From the NCBI GenBank assembly GCA_020049615.1, contig JAIFKN010000042.1:1-11584 (forward strand): DNA of 11,584 nucleotides, given 5' to 3'. The position numbers were made by a program, and so were the translations under genes. Numbering within the stretch: the first letter of the stretch is position 1; every line of letters begins with the position of its first letter. Below, piece after piece: positions 1 to 7,510 of the stretch. This stretch comes from a bacterium. Its GTDB lineage: Bacteria; Planctomycetota; UBA11346. Under the pieces are notes generated by a model. That model did not search any database. It saw only the letters and a list, made by a program, of their open reading frames with translations, and had not been told where the DNA came from.

Positions 1-27
1 GACGGGCACGATGGGGGCTTACAGCCG

Positions 28-51
28 TCATGGTGCGTGTCATGGAGCGTG
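28..51. repeat. Two tandem 12-bp direct repeats with one mismatch
   Basis: tcatggtgcgtg (28-39) is followed directly by tcatggagcgtg (40-51), 11 of 12 bases matching. It lies in the non-coding region left of the operon, overlapping the possible start of a minus-strand frame. It could be a protein-binding site for a downstream gene or a chance duplication. Confidence 0.5.
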
Positions 52-198
52 CCTTATGCCCGCTACCAACGCTGTCGGCATTCAGGGGGAGTGCGCCTTG
101 GTCCGTGCGACGGTTCGTAGACCGCCGTCGCCGCAGAACGGCGCAGCCGGTCGTCATCCACCGACTGCTTGCCGCCTGGGTTTTAGGTTAACGGATAT

Positions 199-211
199 GG
201 GACGGAGTCCC
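199..211 (-). terminator. Weak hairpin 4 nt after the secretin C stop
   Basis: GGGAC and GTCCC form a 5-bp stem with a 3-nt loop just past the operon's last stop codon. No T-rich tract follows on the transcribed strand (ATATCCGTTAACC), so it lacks the key mark of an intrinsic terminator. It may be chance in such G+C-rich DNA. Confidence 0.2.
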
Positions 212-215
212 CGGG

Positions 216-2747
216 CTACAGCTTCGCTTCGATCTCGTCGAACAGCAGCAGGTCGGCCTGCACGATGATCAACTGGCGCTGTTCCGCCTCGGTGCGGCCG
301 TTGCTGCTGAACAGGCGGCCGAGGAAGGGGATGTGCGAGAGGAACGGCACGCCAGCATGGCTGCGCCGGCTGTCGCCGTTGGTCATGCCGGCGATGACCA
401 GCGAACCGCCATCGGGGATGGTGACCGAGGTGCGCACGGCGTTGTAGGTCAACTGCGGGATGAGCAGCGGGTAGCTGCCGGCGGTCGAGGCGGCGATGGC
501 TGAGCCGGCCTGGTCGACCGGGCCGCCCGGGAAGCTGGCGACCGGTGGACCGAAGCGGCGCCAGGACTGCACCTGGGCGTTGGTCGGACGCAGGGTCAGG
601 GTGATGTACTTCTTGTCGGCCGAGGCGATCGCCTGCACGTCCAGCACGGTGCCATAGGACAGGATCGAGATGATCGGGTCGTACTGGCCCTGGACCACAT
701 CGTAGTCCGAGATGTACGACTGCTGGTTCATGTTGACGATGTGCGCCTGCTGGCCGTTGAACAGGGTGATGTCCGGTTCGAAGACGACGTTGCCGCGACG
801 CTCCTTCTCGACCGCGGTGATGATCGCGCTGGCCCAGAAGTCCGAGCCGAGCTGCCAGGCCTGGGTCTGCGCGGTCAGGCCACCGCCACCGGCCAGGGTC
901 GTGCTGCTGGTGTAGGCCAGCAGCTGATTGTTGATGCGGCCGGCAGCCAGCATCTGATTCGGGCGTGCCTCGCCCCAGGCGGCGCCGAGCTGGTTGTCCC
1001 CGGCGATCACCGTCGGATCGGCGATGTAGGGGGCCGGGATCTGCGTGAGGGTGTCGACGCCGGTGGTGTTGTAGTTCTGCCAGCTGACCCCGATCTCCTC
1101 GAGCATCGTGTTCTCGACGTTGAGGAACTTGCACTTGACGTGGATCTGCGAGCCGCGCTGGTTGCGCAGGGCGCGCAGCAGCTCGTCGACCTGGGTATGG
1201 ACCTCGCCGCTCTGGGTCACCACCATCGCGCCGTTGTACTCCTCGATGCCGGTGCCGGCCTCGTCGCTCCAGCTCGCCGGGGCGACGACCTGGCGGATGA
1301 TCTCCATGAACTCGCCGGTTTCGGGCGTGGTGTCCGGCTCGATCGGGGGCAGCAGCTGGCTGCCGGTGCCGCCCGGCTCGGGGATCTCCAGGCTCGGGCC
1401 GGGGAAGCTGGCCATGGCGTGGGTCAGGTCGCGGACGTCGTAGATCTTCATGAACAGGTCGCCGCGCGTGCCCTGCTCGTTGCTGATGTAGATCGCCTCG
1501 TTGCGCAACGTGTACTTCAATCCGGTGATCTTCATGATGAAGTCGAGGACGAAGCGCAGCTTCATGCGTTCGACGCGCAGCGTCACCGGAGGCGGGGCCG
1601 CAGCGGCGACGCGCGGGTCGAGGACCATGTTGGCGTTGGTGACGCGCTGCAGGAACGAGACCACGTCGGCCAGGTCGGTATCCTGGAAGTCGAGGGTGAT
1701 CTCCTGCTCGAGCTGGTTGGCGATCTCCTTGCGCCAGTTCTCCGACTTCTCCTCCAGACCCTGTACCGGAGCGCTGCGCCGGGCGTCGATCTCCGGCCAC
1801 TCGGTGGTGTAACGCACCAGTTCCAGCTGCGGCAGCATCGAGGCGCGGATCGACTCCGAGAGCAGTTTATGCTCCTCGTCCCAGCGGTCGGCGGTCATCT
1901 GGCGGATGTAGACGTGGCGCTCGCGCCGGCACTTGGCCAGCAGCTCGGCGGCGCGTTCATCGGCACGGTTGAGCTTCAGCACCTGCTCGCAGATGAGGAT
2001 GGCCTCGTCGAAGTCGCGGCGCTCGCGGGCGCGCAGCGAACGGCGCAGCATCGCGTCGATGCGATCACGCTCGAGCTGCAGGCCAAGGTCGCGCAGCTCG
2101 CGGCTGCGGTCGGCTGCGGCACGGTTGCGCTCGGCTGCGTCCATGCGGTCGCGGGCTTCGCGCCGGGTGCGGGCGTCGGCCAGCAGCACGTCGAGCTCAC
2201 GGGTGGCGTTGGCACGGCGGTCGTCGTTGAACGGCAGGCTCTCGATGCGCACCAGGGCCATCTGGAATGAACGGTCGGCGAGGTTGAAGTCGCCAGCCTG
2301 CATCGCGGCGACGCCCTCGGCCTTCTTGGCCTGAGCCTCGTTCCACAGCTCCTGGTCCTTGACCTGGACCTCGTCGACCAGGCGGTCGATCTGCTGCGAG
2401 CGCGGATCGCGTTCGAGGCCGGCAAGGGCGCGTACCGCGCGCAGCTGGGCGGCGTACTCCTCGTTGGCCGGGGCGTAGTCGACCGCCAGGGTCAGGTCGC
2501 GCACCGCGTCGGGGAGGCGGTTCTCCTCCTTGGCGCGCATGGCACGCACATAGTGGAACTCGGCCGCCTTGTTGGCGCCGGCCAGGTGGGCGTCGCGTTC
2601 GGCGGCGTACTGCTCGAGGGCAGCTGCGGCCGCGGCGTCGCCGCTGGTCGCAGGCGTCGGTGCGACGGCCTCGCCGGCGGCCAGGGATCCGCACAGGGCC
2701 AGCATGGTGGCGGTCAGGGTCAGGCGGCGGTGGGTCAGGGGCGTCAC
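216..2747 (-). CDS. Secretin C: outer-membrane secretin with TPR/coiled-coil N-terminus
   Basis: The product is 843 aa from GTG 2747 (strong GGAGG; GTGA overlap with the previous gene). A signal peptide covers about 1-28 (THRRLTLTATMLALCGSLAAG). TPR-like pairs lie at about 60-95, 138-170 and 234-265, with an Arg/Glu/Asp-rich coiled coil at about 185-235. A variant of the pre-STN linker (SMLPQLELVRYTTEW, 303-317) is followed by STN/N0 at about 348-422 (ITLDFQDTDLADVVSFL). The N1-like domain spans about 478-556 (EIIRQVVAPASW to EEIGVSW). The secretin core is about 620-835, with a glycine-rich run (LAGGGGLTA), FNGQQA (663-668), YISDYD (678-683) and VPFLSHIPFLGRLF (800-813). It is the most diverged of the three in the mid-core (SYGTVLDVQAIASADKKY). 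The TAG stop is the last gene end seen in the operon. It would form an outer-membrane ring, either with secretin A or as an alternative channel; which of these cannot be read from the sequence. Confidence 0.93.
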   Translation of the reverse strand: MTPLTHRRLTLTATMLALCGSLAAGEAVAPTPATSGDAAAAAALEQYAAERDAHLAGANKAAEFHYVRAMRAKEENRLPDAVRDLTLAVDYAPANEEYAAQLRAVRALAGLERDPRSQQIDRLVDEVQVKDQELWNEAQAKKAEGVAAMQAGDFNLADRSFQMALVRIESLPFNDDRRANATRELDVLLADARTRREARDRMDAAERNRAAADRSRELRDLGLQLERDRIDAMLRRSLRARERRDFDEAILICEQVLKLNRADERAAELLAKCRRERHVYIRQMTADRWDEEHKLLSESIRASMLPQLELVRYTTEWPEIDARRSAPVQGLEEKSENWRKEIANQLEQEITLDFQDTDLADVVSFLQRVTNANMVLDPRVAAAAPPPVTLRVERMKLRFVLDFIMKITGLKYTLRNEAIYISNEQGTRGDLFMKIYDVRDLTHAMASFPGPSLEIPEPGGTGSQLLPPIEPDTTPETGEFMEIIRQVVAPASWSDEAGTGIEEYNGAMVVTQSGEVHTQVDELLRALRNQRGSQIHVKCKFLNVENTMLEEIGVSWQNYNTTGVDTLTQIPAPYIADPTVIAGDNQLGAAWGEARPNQMLAAGRINNQLLAYTSSTTLAGGGGLTAQTQAWQLGSDFWASAIITAVEKERRGNVVFEPDITLFNGQQAHIVNMNQQSYISDYDVVQGQYDPIISILSYGTVLDVQAIASADKKYITLTLRPTNAQVQSWRRFGPPVASFPGGPVDQAGSAIAASTAGSYPLLIPQLTYNAVRTSVTIPDGGSLVIAGMTNGDSRRSHAGVPFLSHIPFLGRLFSSNGRTEAEQRQLIIVQADLLLFDEIEAKL

Positions 2748-3565
2748 AGGCGTGCCTCCAGTTCCGGGTAGTTGATGATCGTGGCGGTGGTCAGCAGGTA
2801 CAGCTTGCTCTTCTCGGAGTAGCGGCCGCGGGCGCCGAACAGGCGGCCGAGGAACGGCGGTATGCGGGTGGATGCGAACTGGTCGAGGCTGGCGTTGAAG
2901 CCGCCGACCAGCAGGCTGCCGCGATCGGGCAGCATCACCGTGGTCGCGGCAGTGCGGATGGCGACGTTGGGCAGTTCGATCGGATAGGTGGCGCTGAATC
3001 CGCTGGCTTCGTTCTCGATGAAGCCGTCGCCGTCGAGGTCGAAATTGCCTTCGAGGACCCCGTCGTTGAGCAGGGTGACGGCGACGATGTATTCGGTGAA
3101 CAAGGTCGCGCTGGTGGTGGCCGAGCGCAGCTCCAGGGTGACGTACTTGCGGTCGGCGCTGACCAGTGGACGGGCCTCGAGCATGACCCCGAGATTGAGG
3201 ACGCTGATCACCGGATCGTAGGTGCTGCTGACGATCTCGTAGTCGGAGATGTAGGCGAGTTGGTTGCCGTAGAAGCAGTTGGCCTGCTGACCGTTGAGGC
3301 AGGTCAGCTCAGGCGCCTGCAGTGAGCGCCCCTGGGCGTTCCGTTCCACCGCCGACAGCAGGGCCGACAGCTTGGTGCCGCTGATCAGCGCGCTCTGCAG
3401 GGTCAGGCCGGTCCCGGCGGTCGCCGGCGAGACCGACATGGCGGTGCCGGGCAGCGGGTTGGCGGTCGAGGCATCGAAGGCCCAGCCGTCGAGGCGGCGG
3501 ACGTAGCCGCCGCGCTGGCCCTGGCCCGGATCGATCAGGGTCGAGGGGCCGCTGGTCCACTGCAC
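2744..3565 (-). CDS. Secretin B, C-terminal part (secretin channel domain)
   Basis: The product is 273 aa from the first in-frame GTG (3565). True homology begins about 16 codons earlier in the same frame, so this is a gene remnant or a reinitiated product. It carries the secretin core: LTCLNGQQA (87-95), AYISDYE (104-110), YDPVISVLNLG (116-126), LPDRGSLLVGGF (212-223) and RIPPFLGRLF (234-243). Compared with A and C the signature is shortened, lacking the first VPFLSH block. An insertion with DLDGDGFIENEA (176-187) resembles a calcium-binding EF-hand-type loop and is absent from A and C. GAGGAG (3572-3577) stands six bases before the GTG and could serve as a ribosome binding site for reinitiation 46 nt after the upstream stop. 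No signal peptide is visible, so alone it could not be exported by Sec. The stop overlaps the secretin C start in GTGA. Domain identity is firm; the start and functionality are uncertain. Confidence 0.7.
   Translation of the reverse strand: MQWTSGPSTLIDPGQGQRGGYVRRLDGWAFDASTANPLPGTAMSVSPATAGTGLTLQSALISGTKLSALLSAVERNAQGRSLQAPELTCLNGQQANCFYGNQLAYISDYEIVSSTYDPVISVLNLGVMLEARPLVSADRKYVTLELRSATTSATLFTEYIVAVTLLNDGVLEGNFDLDGDGFIENEASGFSATYPIELPNVAIRTAATTVMLPDRGSLLVGGFNASLDQFASTRIPPFLGRLFGARGRYSEKSKLYLLTTATIINYPELEARL
2755..2759 (-). promoter_or_regulatory. Shine-Dalgarno GGAGG for secretin C
   Basis: A perfect GGAGG stands seven bases before the GTG at 2747, inside the last codons of secretin B. It supports the GTG start over the internal ATG at residue 15 and means secretin C can be translated even if secretin B is broken. 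Confidence 0.75.
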
Positions 3566-3610
3566 GCCGATCTCCTCGACGTAGCGGTCGTAGAGCTGCA
3601 GCCAGCGTGC

Positions 3611-3614
3611 ATCA
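3611..3614 (-). other. Apparent frameshift point in secretin B
   Basis: The front frame reads ...SAQRSL then TGA (3612-3614). The back frame resumes at GAT 3613-3611 as DARWLQLYDRYVEEIGV. Aligned with secretins A and C, exactly one codon would stand between L and D, but only one base is present. This equals a 2-nt deletion (or a 1-nt insertion with one residue lost). The back frame has its own TGA a few codons further upstream, so it cannot read into the front half. There is no homopolymer here and no good slippery sequence (CTG TGA). Confidence 0.75.
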
Positions 3615-5012
3615 CAGGCTGCGCTGCGCCGACTGGGCGCGGAGGAACTCGCGGATCAGGCGCTGCACCGTGTCCGGCGCGGTGACCAGCAGGGCGGTGC
3701 CGCGCACGGTGATGGCGTTCCCCGCGTCCTCCCAGGTGCGCGGGCTGACCGAGCGTTTGATCAGGTCGGCGACATCGTCGGCTGTGGCCGGAGGGGTGCC
3801 TTCCTCGGTGGCGGCGAGGAAGCCAGCCGGGGTGCCGTCGCCGCCGCCGCCGGTGCTGAGGTCCAGGCGCAGACCGGGGAAGTCGCCGGTGCCGACCAGC
3901 AGTTCGCCGATGTCGTGGATGGCGATGGTCGGGGCGCTCTGCGCCTCGTCGCCGAGGAAGATGGCGCCGTTGGTCAAGCTCCAGCGCGTGCCGGCCTGCT
4001 CCGCGATCCAGCTCAGGACATCCTCGAGGCGCATGCCGACGGCGCGCAGGGTGATGAGGCGGTCGGTGGCGGCGAGCAGTTCGGGGGCGGCGACGATGTT
4101 GATCCCGCCCAGACGGCAGACCACCTCGACCGCCTCGGTCAGTGGCGTGGCATCGAAGCCCACCGTCACCCGGCCTGCCAGCCGATCGGCGATGGCCTGC
4201 TGCCAGGCGGGAATGTCGTCCTGGACGTCGAACATGGCGCGGCGCCCGGCCCGGCGCTCGTCCCAGTCGGACGGGAAGATGGGGCTGCCGTCGAAGCCCT
4301 CGGGGATCAGCGAGCGTTCAAGGCGGAGCGCGACCTCGCCGCGCAACTCGCGCTCGCGCTCGGCGATGGCGGTCGCGCGCAGGGTGAAGGTCTCTTCGAG
4401 CACGCTGCGGAACAGTTCGTCGATCTCCTCGTCTCCAGGCAGGTCGCGCAGCAGGGCCCGGAGATGGGCGAGGGCGAGTTCGCGGTGGCCCCGGGCGTGC
4501 AGGTCGCGGGCACGGGCCAGGCGCTCGGCGCGCAGGCTGGCGGCGATGGTCTCGCCCTGGCCGGCGCGCATGCGGGCGTCTGCAGCGGAGGCGAGGCGGG
4601 CGTCCTCAGCCCCGGCCACATCGCTGCGCGATTCGGCAGAGCGGATGGCGCCGAGCAGGCTGGCGGCCCTACCGGCCTGGGCGTGATCGGTTCCGGCGAT
4701 GGCGGCCACCGGTTCGAGCCTGGCACGGGCTTCGCGGGCGCGGCCGGCGGCGAGCAGGAACGCGGCGTCGTCGCAGGCGGCGGCAAGATCCGCGTCGTCG
4801 GCCTGGCGGAGCACCGTCGCGGTGTCGGCGAGATCGCCGCGCACCGTCGTGGCGTCCGCGGTCTGACGCTCTGGCAGGGTGACGCGGGGCGGGGCCTCCT
4901 CGGCCGCCCCGGCCAGGGCGGCGAGCAGACCGAGCGCGAGCACGCGGGGGCGGCCCGGGCAGCGCCTGCGCGCCCCGGCTTCGCCATCCTGCCTGCCGCG
5001 CCCATCGTTCAC
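3612..5012 (-). CDS. Secretin B, N-terminal part (TPR region, N0/STN, N1-like), frameshift-truncated
   Basis: The product is 466 aa from GTG 5012, overlapping secretin A's stop in GTGA; the ribosome binding site is weak (GAGAAG). A signal peptide covers about 18-38 (RRRCPGRPRVLALGLLAALAG). TPR-like helices lie at about 80-125 and 165-200. The linker motif SLIPEGFDGSPIFPSDW is at 234-250, the STN/N0 domain at about 281-353 (VTVGFDATPLTEAVEVV), and an N1-like domain runs from about 411 to the end (DVADLIKRSVSPRTW). The frame stops with TGA at 3612-3614, just where secretins A and C continue from LR.Q into the strand ending EEIGV. The missing part (DARWLQLYDRYVEEIGV) is present in another frame immediately downstream. 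This is therefore the front of one secretin gene whose back is the 273-residue ORF. A recent pseudogene, a sequence error and a functional split are all possible. As it stands the product lacks the channel-forming domain. Confidence 0.75.
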   Translation of the reverse strand: MNDGRGRQDGEAGARRRCPGRPRVLALGLLAALAGAAEEAPPRVTLPERQTADATTVRGDLADTATVLRQADDADLAAACDDAAFLLAAGRAREARARLEPVAAIAGTDHAQAGRAASLLGAIRSAESRSDVAGAEDARLASAADARMRAGQGETIAASLRAERLARARDLHARGHRELALAHLRALLRDLPGDEEIDELFRSVLEETFTLRATAIAERERELRGEVALRLERSLIPEGFDGSPIFPSDWDERRAGRRAMFDVQDDIPAWQQAIADRLAGRVTVGFDATPLTEAVEVVCRLGGINIVAAPELLAATDRLITLRAVGMRLEDVLSWIAEQAGTRWSLTNGAIFLGDEAQSAPTIAIHDIGELLVGTGDFPGLRLDLSTGGGGDGTPAGFLAATEEGTPPATADDVADLIKRSVSPRTWEDAGNAITVRGTALLVTAPDTVQRLIREFLRAQSAQRSL

Positions 5013-7510
5013 TGCAGCTTCTCGTGCTCGTCGAGGTCGAGGATGGTGGCGGTGAGGAGGAAGAACGTCTTGCGGCTCTCGTCGTAGGTGCCGTTGCGGC
5101 TGAACAGGCGCCCGAGGAAGGGGATATGCGAGAGGAACGGCACGCCGCTGTGGGTGCGCTGGCGCAACGAGCGGTTGAAGCCGCCGATCAGCAGGCTGCC
5201 GCGATCGGGCAGCATGACGGTCGAGCGCAGGGTCTGCACCTGCACGTTGGGCAGTTCGATCGGGTAGCCGACGCCGGGGATGTACAGGGTGCCGTCGCCG
5301 CTGGCCAGGACCTGCACGCCGACGATGGTCTCGACGAAGATGCCGGCCAGGCCGACGTTGGTCGGGCGGATCTCCATGGTCACGTACTTGCGGTCGCTGG
5401 AGATGACCGGGCGCACGTCCAGCAGGTCGCCGTAGTTCAGCACGGTGATGACCGGGTCGTAGTTCGACGAGGCGATCTCGTAGTCGCTGATGTAGGCGTA
5501 CTGGTTGATGAACGAGGCGTTGGCGCGCTGCCCGTTGAAGCAGGTCAACTGCGGGTGGTAGAGGATGGTGGCGTCGGTCTCATCCTCGGCTGCGCTGAAG
5601 ATGGCGTTGATCTGGTCGACATTGAGCACGCTGCCGGTATTCAACGCGCCTTCGAGGACGAGGCCCTTGGGCAGCGGCTGGCCGGGATTGGTCGCGGGAG
5701 TGATGCCGTAGCCGCTGGCGTTGCCAGGCAGGTTCTGATAGACGGAGCCGGCGAGCGAGTAGCCGGAAGAGTAGGCTGCGCCGCCCTCGCGTCCGACGGT
5801 GGCATAGCCCGCGTTGGTGGAGGCCCCGATCATGGTCTGGGCCTGGTTGTTATTATGCCACTCGACGCCGATCTCCTCGAAGAATCCCTTGCGCACATCG
5901 AGCAGACGGACGCCGACGTTGACCTGCATGGCGGTCTGGCTGCGCAGGTTGGCCAGCAACTGCTCGATCAGCTTGTGCCCCTCGGGCGTATGGCTGACGA
6001 AGAGGGTCGAGCCGCTGCGCTGCTGGATGTCGATGTTGCGCGCCGGATCCCAGTCGTTCCGGGTGACATTGTTCTTGATGAAGTTGACCAGCTCCTCGGG
6101 GTCCTTGGCTTCGGACTCCTCGGCCGCCGCGGCGCCCCCGAAGAGGTTGCCGCCGCCATCGGCGCCGCCAGTAGCGGCGTAGGCCATCTCGGCACCCGGG
6201 AAGTCGCGTACCGGGGTGATCAGGTCGGTGACATCATAGAGCCGCAGGCCAGCCGCGCCGGTGACCGGCTCGTTGTTGATGAAGATGGCCTGGTCCTGGA
6301 TCGCCATGTGCCAACCGGTGATCTCCAGGATCCACTTCAGCGCGTCGCGGAAGCGCATCTCGCGCACCTTCAGGGTCACCGTGCCGCCACCGCCGGCGGC
6401 GAGCACCTGCGGGCTGACCACGATGTTGACTCCGGTCACCTGGCGCAGGAAGCCGACCACGTCCTCGAAGGACTGGTCCTGGAAGTCGAAGGTGACGCGC
6501 TGCTCGAGGCGGTCGTTGAGCGCAGCCATCCACGGCTCGGCCCGCTGGGCGCCGATCTCGCGCGGCGTGCGCAGGGTGCGGCGCTGCCAGTCCTCGGGAT
6601 AGATCAGCAGCTCGTTCTGCGGGATCAGCGACTTGTGCACCTCTTCGGCGACGCGGGCGAGGCCCTCGAGCCGCTCGGTGCGGTACTGGGTGTCGAACTG
6701 GTAATGGCCTTCGCGGCGGGCGGCGAGGTAGAGCTCGCGGGCGTCCTCGCGGCGACGGTCGAGCTCGTAGGCGTTCCACGCCTCGACCTCGGCGCGGCGG
6801 TAGTCCTTGCGGTCGAACGCCGTCTGCGCCCGGCGCATCAGCTCGTCGACTTTCAGACGCAGCGCCTCGATCTGCAGTTCGGCCTGGCGGCGGGCGGTCG
6901 CGGCAGCCGCTTTGCGGTCGTCGTCCTGGCGCTTGACCTCGCTTTGGCGCGCATTGTCGCGGGCCGCTGCACGCTTGGCCGCGACCTGCCGCGGCAACTC
7001 GGCCCAGTCGAAGGCGAAGGGGAAGGAGCGGATGCCGATCTCGACGCGGTCGTAGTCCAGCTCGGCGGCGCCGTAGTCGCCGGCTGCCATCGCCTTGTCG
7101 CCGCGCTCGAGCAGGGCGGTCAGCCGCACCAGGGTCTCCTGGGTGCGGATGTCCTGCAGGCTGCCGAACCAGGCGGCGGCCATCTTGAGCCGGTTCTCGC
7201 GGTTGGAGAGCACCGCCAGGACGTCGGTGCGCAGCTGCTGCGCGCCGGCATGCGGCGGGTAGAGCTGCACCGCGCGCTGCACCAGGTCGAGGGCCTCGGC
7301 GAAGGCGCCGCCACGGTATTTGGCCAGGGCCTCGGCATAGACGGCGTCGGCCGCCACCTCGGCTTCGCCAGGGCGGGCAGGCTGTTCGGCCGGAGCCGGT
7401 GCCGGGGCCGGAGCCGGCTCGGCCTCGGCCGCCGGGGCCAGCACGGCGAGGGCCAGCAGCAGCGGCGAGAGGGCGAGCGGGTGGTTCGGGCGGGGTGAAC
7501 GCAGGCGCAT
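5009..7510 (-). CDS. Secretin A: outer-membrane secretin (PilQ/GspD class) with TPR/coiled-coil N-terminus
   Basis: The product is 833 aa. A signal peptide covers about 1-31 (Arg-rich start, then LALSPLLLALAVLAPAAEA). An Ala-Pro linker spans 31-50. TPR-like helical pairs lie at about 54-110, 130-165 and 226-265, with a charged coiled-coil stretch (about 172-228) between the last two. A linker motif SLIPQNELLIYPEDW (294-308) precedes the N0/STN domain at about 338-412 (VTFDFQDQSFEDVVGFL). An N1-like domain covers about 471-550, ending FFEEIGVEW. The secretin core is about 615-822, with FNGQRA, YISDYE and the signature VPFLSHIPFLGRLF (790-803). Secretins form multimeric gated rings in the outer membrane through which pili or substrates pass. 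TPR/coiled-coil sequence replaces the AMIN domains usual in PilQ. The stop overlaps the start of secretin B in GTGA. Secretin identity is firm; the exact system (T4P or T2SS) rests on the neighbours. Confidence 0.93.
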   Translation of the reverse strand: MRLRSPRPNHPLALSPLLLALAVLAPAAEAEPAPAPAPAPAEQPARPGEAEVAADAVYAEALAKYRGGAFAEALDLVQRAVQLYPPHAGAQQLRTDVLAVLSNRENRLKMAAAWFGSLQDIRTQETLVRLTALLERGDKAMAAGDYGAAELDYDRVEIGIRSFPFAFDWAELPRQVAAKRAAARDNARQSEVKRQDDDRKAAAATARRQAELQIEALRLKVDELMRRAQTAFDRKDYRRAEVEAWNAYELDRRREDARELYLAARREGHYQFDTQYRTERLEGLARVAEEVHKSLIPQNELLIYPEDWQRRTLRTPREIGAQRAEPWMAALNDRLEQRVTFDFQDQSFEDVVGFLRQVTGVNIVVSPQVLAAGGGGTVTLKVREMRFRDALKWILEITGWHMAIQDQAIFINNEPVTGAAGLRLYDVTDLITPVRDFPGAEMAYAATGGADGGGNLFGGAAAAEESEAKDPEELVNFIKNNVTRNDWDPARNIDIQQRSGSTLFVSHTPEGHKLIEQLLANLRSQTAMQVNVGVRLLDVRKGFFEEIGVEWHNNNQAQTMIGASTNAGYATVGREGGAAYSSGYSLAGSVYQNLPGNASGYGITPATNPGQPLPKGLVLEGALNTGSVLNVDQINAIFSAAEDETDATILYHPQLTCFNGQRANASFINQYAYISDYEIASSNYDPVITVLNYGDLLDVRPVISSDRKYVTMEIRPTNVGLAGIFVETIVGVQVLASGDGTLYIPGVGYPIELPNVQVQTLRSTVMLPDRGSLLIGGFNRSLRQRTHSGVPFLSHIPFLGRLFSRNGTYDESRKTFFLLTATILDLDEHEKLQ
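7392..7415 (-). repeat. Four tandem 6-bp units (GGNGCC on the plus strand) coding the Ala-Pro linker
   Basis: Units ggagcc, ggtgcc, ggggcc and ggagcc follow without spacing and encode alternating Pro-Ala just after the signal peptide of secretin A. In-frame hexamers could gain or lose units without a frameshift, altering linker length. Confidence 0.7.

Larger units (their letters stand above)
1..215. other. Region downstream of secretin C without a clear gene
   Basis: No supported coding region is seen. On the minus strand an open frame begins at ATG 43 (MTRTMTAVSPHRAR) and runs off the left edge; it could be the start of the next gene, but it has no good ribosome binding site and is too short to judge. 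I see no tRNA-like fold and no convincing promoter. A 12-bp tandem repeat and a weak hairpin are listed separately. Confidence 0.4.

Noticed and set aside
154..1800. A 548-residue minus-strand frame overlapping secretin C
   Set aside because: Arg/Pro/Gly-rich out-of-frame reading; the overlapping frame holds the secretin signature and conserved domains.
741..2270. A 509-residue plus-strand open frame opposite secretin C
   Set aside because: Antisense shadow typical of high-GC genes; no domain, no ribosome binding site.
3569..3613. ATG in the TGATG overlap at the end of the secretin B front half as a coupled restart
   Set aside because: That ATG opens the third frame, which is neither the front nor the back frame of secretin B, so it would not give the channel domain.
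3611..3617. Programmed +1 frameshift like that of prfB at CTG TGA
   Set aside because: Slipping from CUG to UGU gives poor pairing, there is no clear upstream stimulatory Shine-Dalgarno at the right distance, and the shift would leave one aligned residue missing. A mutation or sequence error is simpler.
5024..7498. An 824-residue plus-strand open frame opposite secretin A
   Set aside because: Mirror frame of a G+C-rich gene. It has no recognisable domains, is Gly/Ala/Val/Asp/Leu-biased as expected for antisense of high-GC codons, and covers the well-supported secretin completely.
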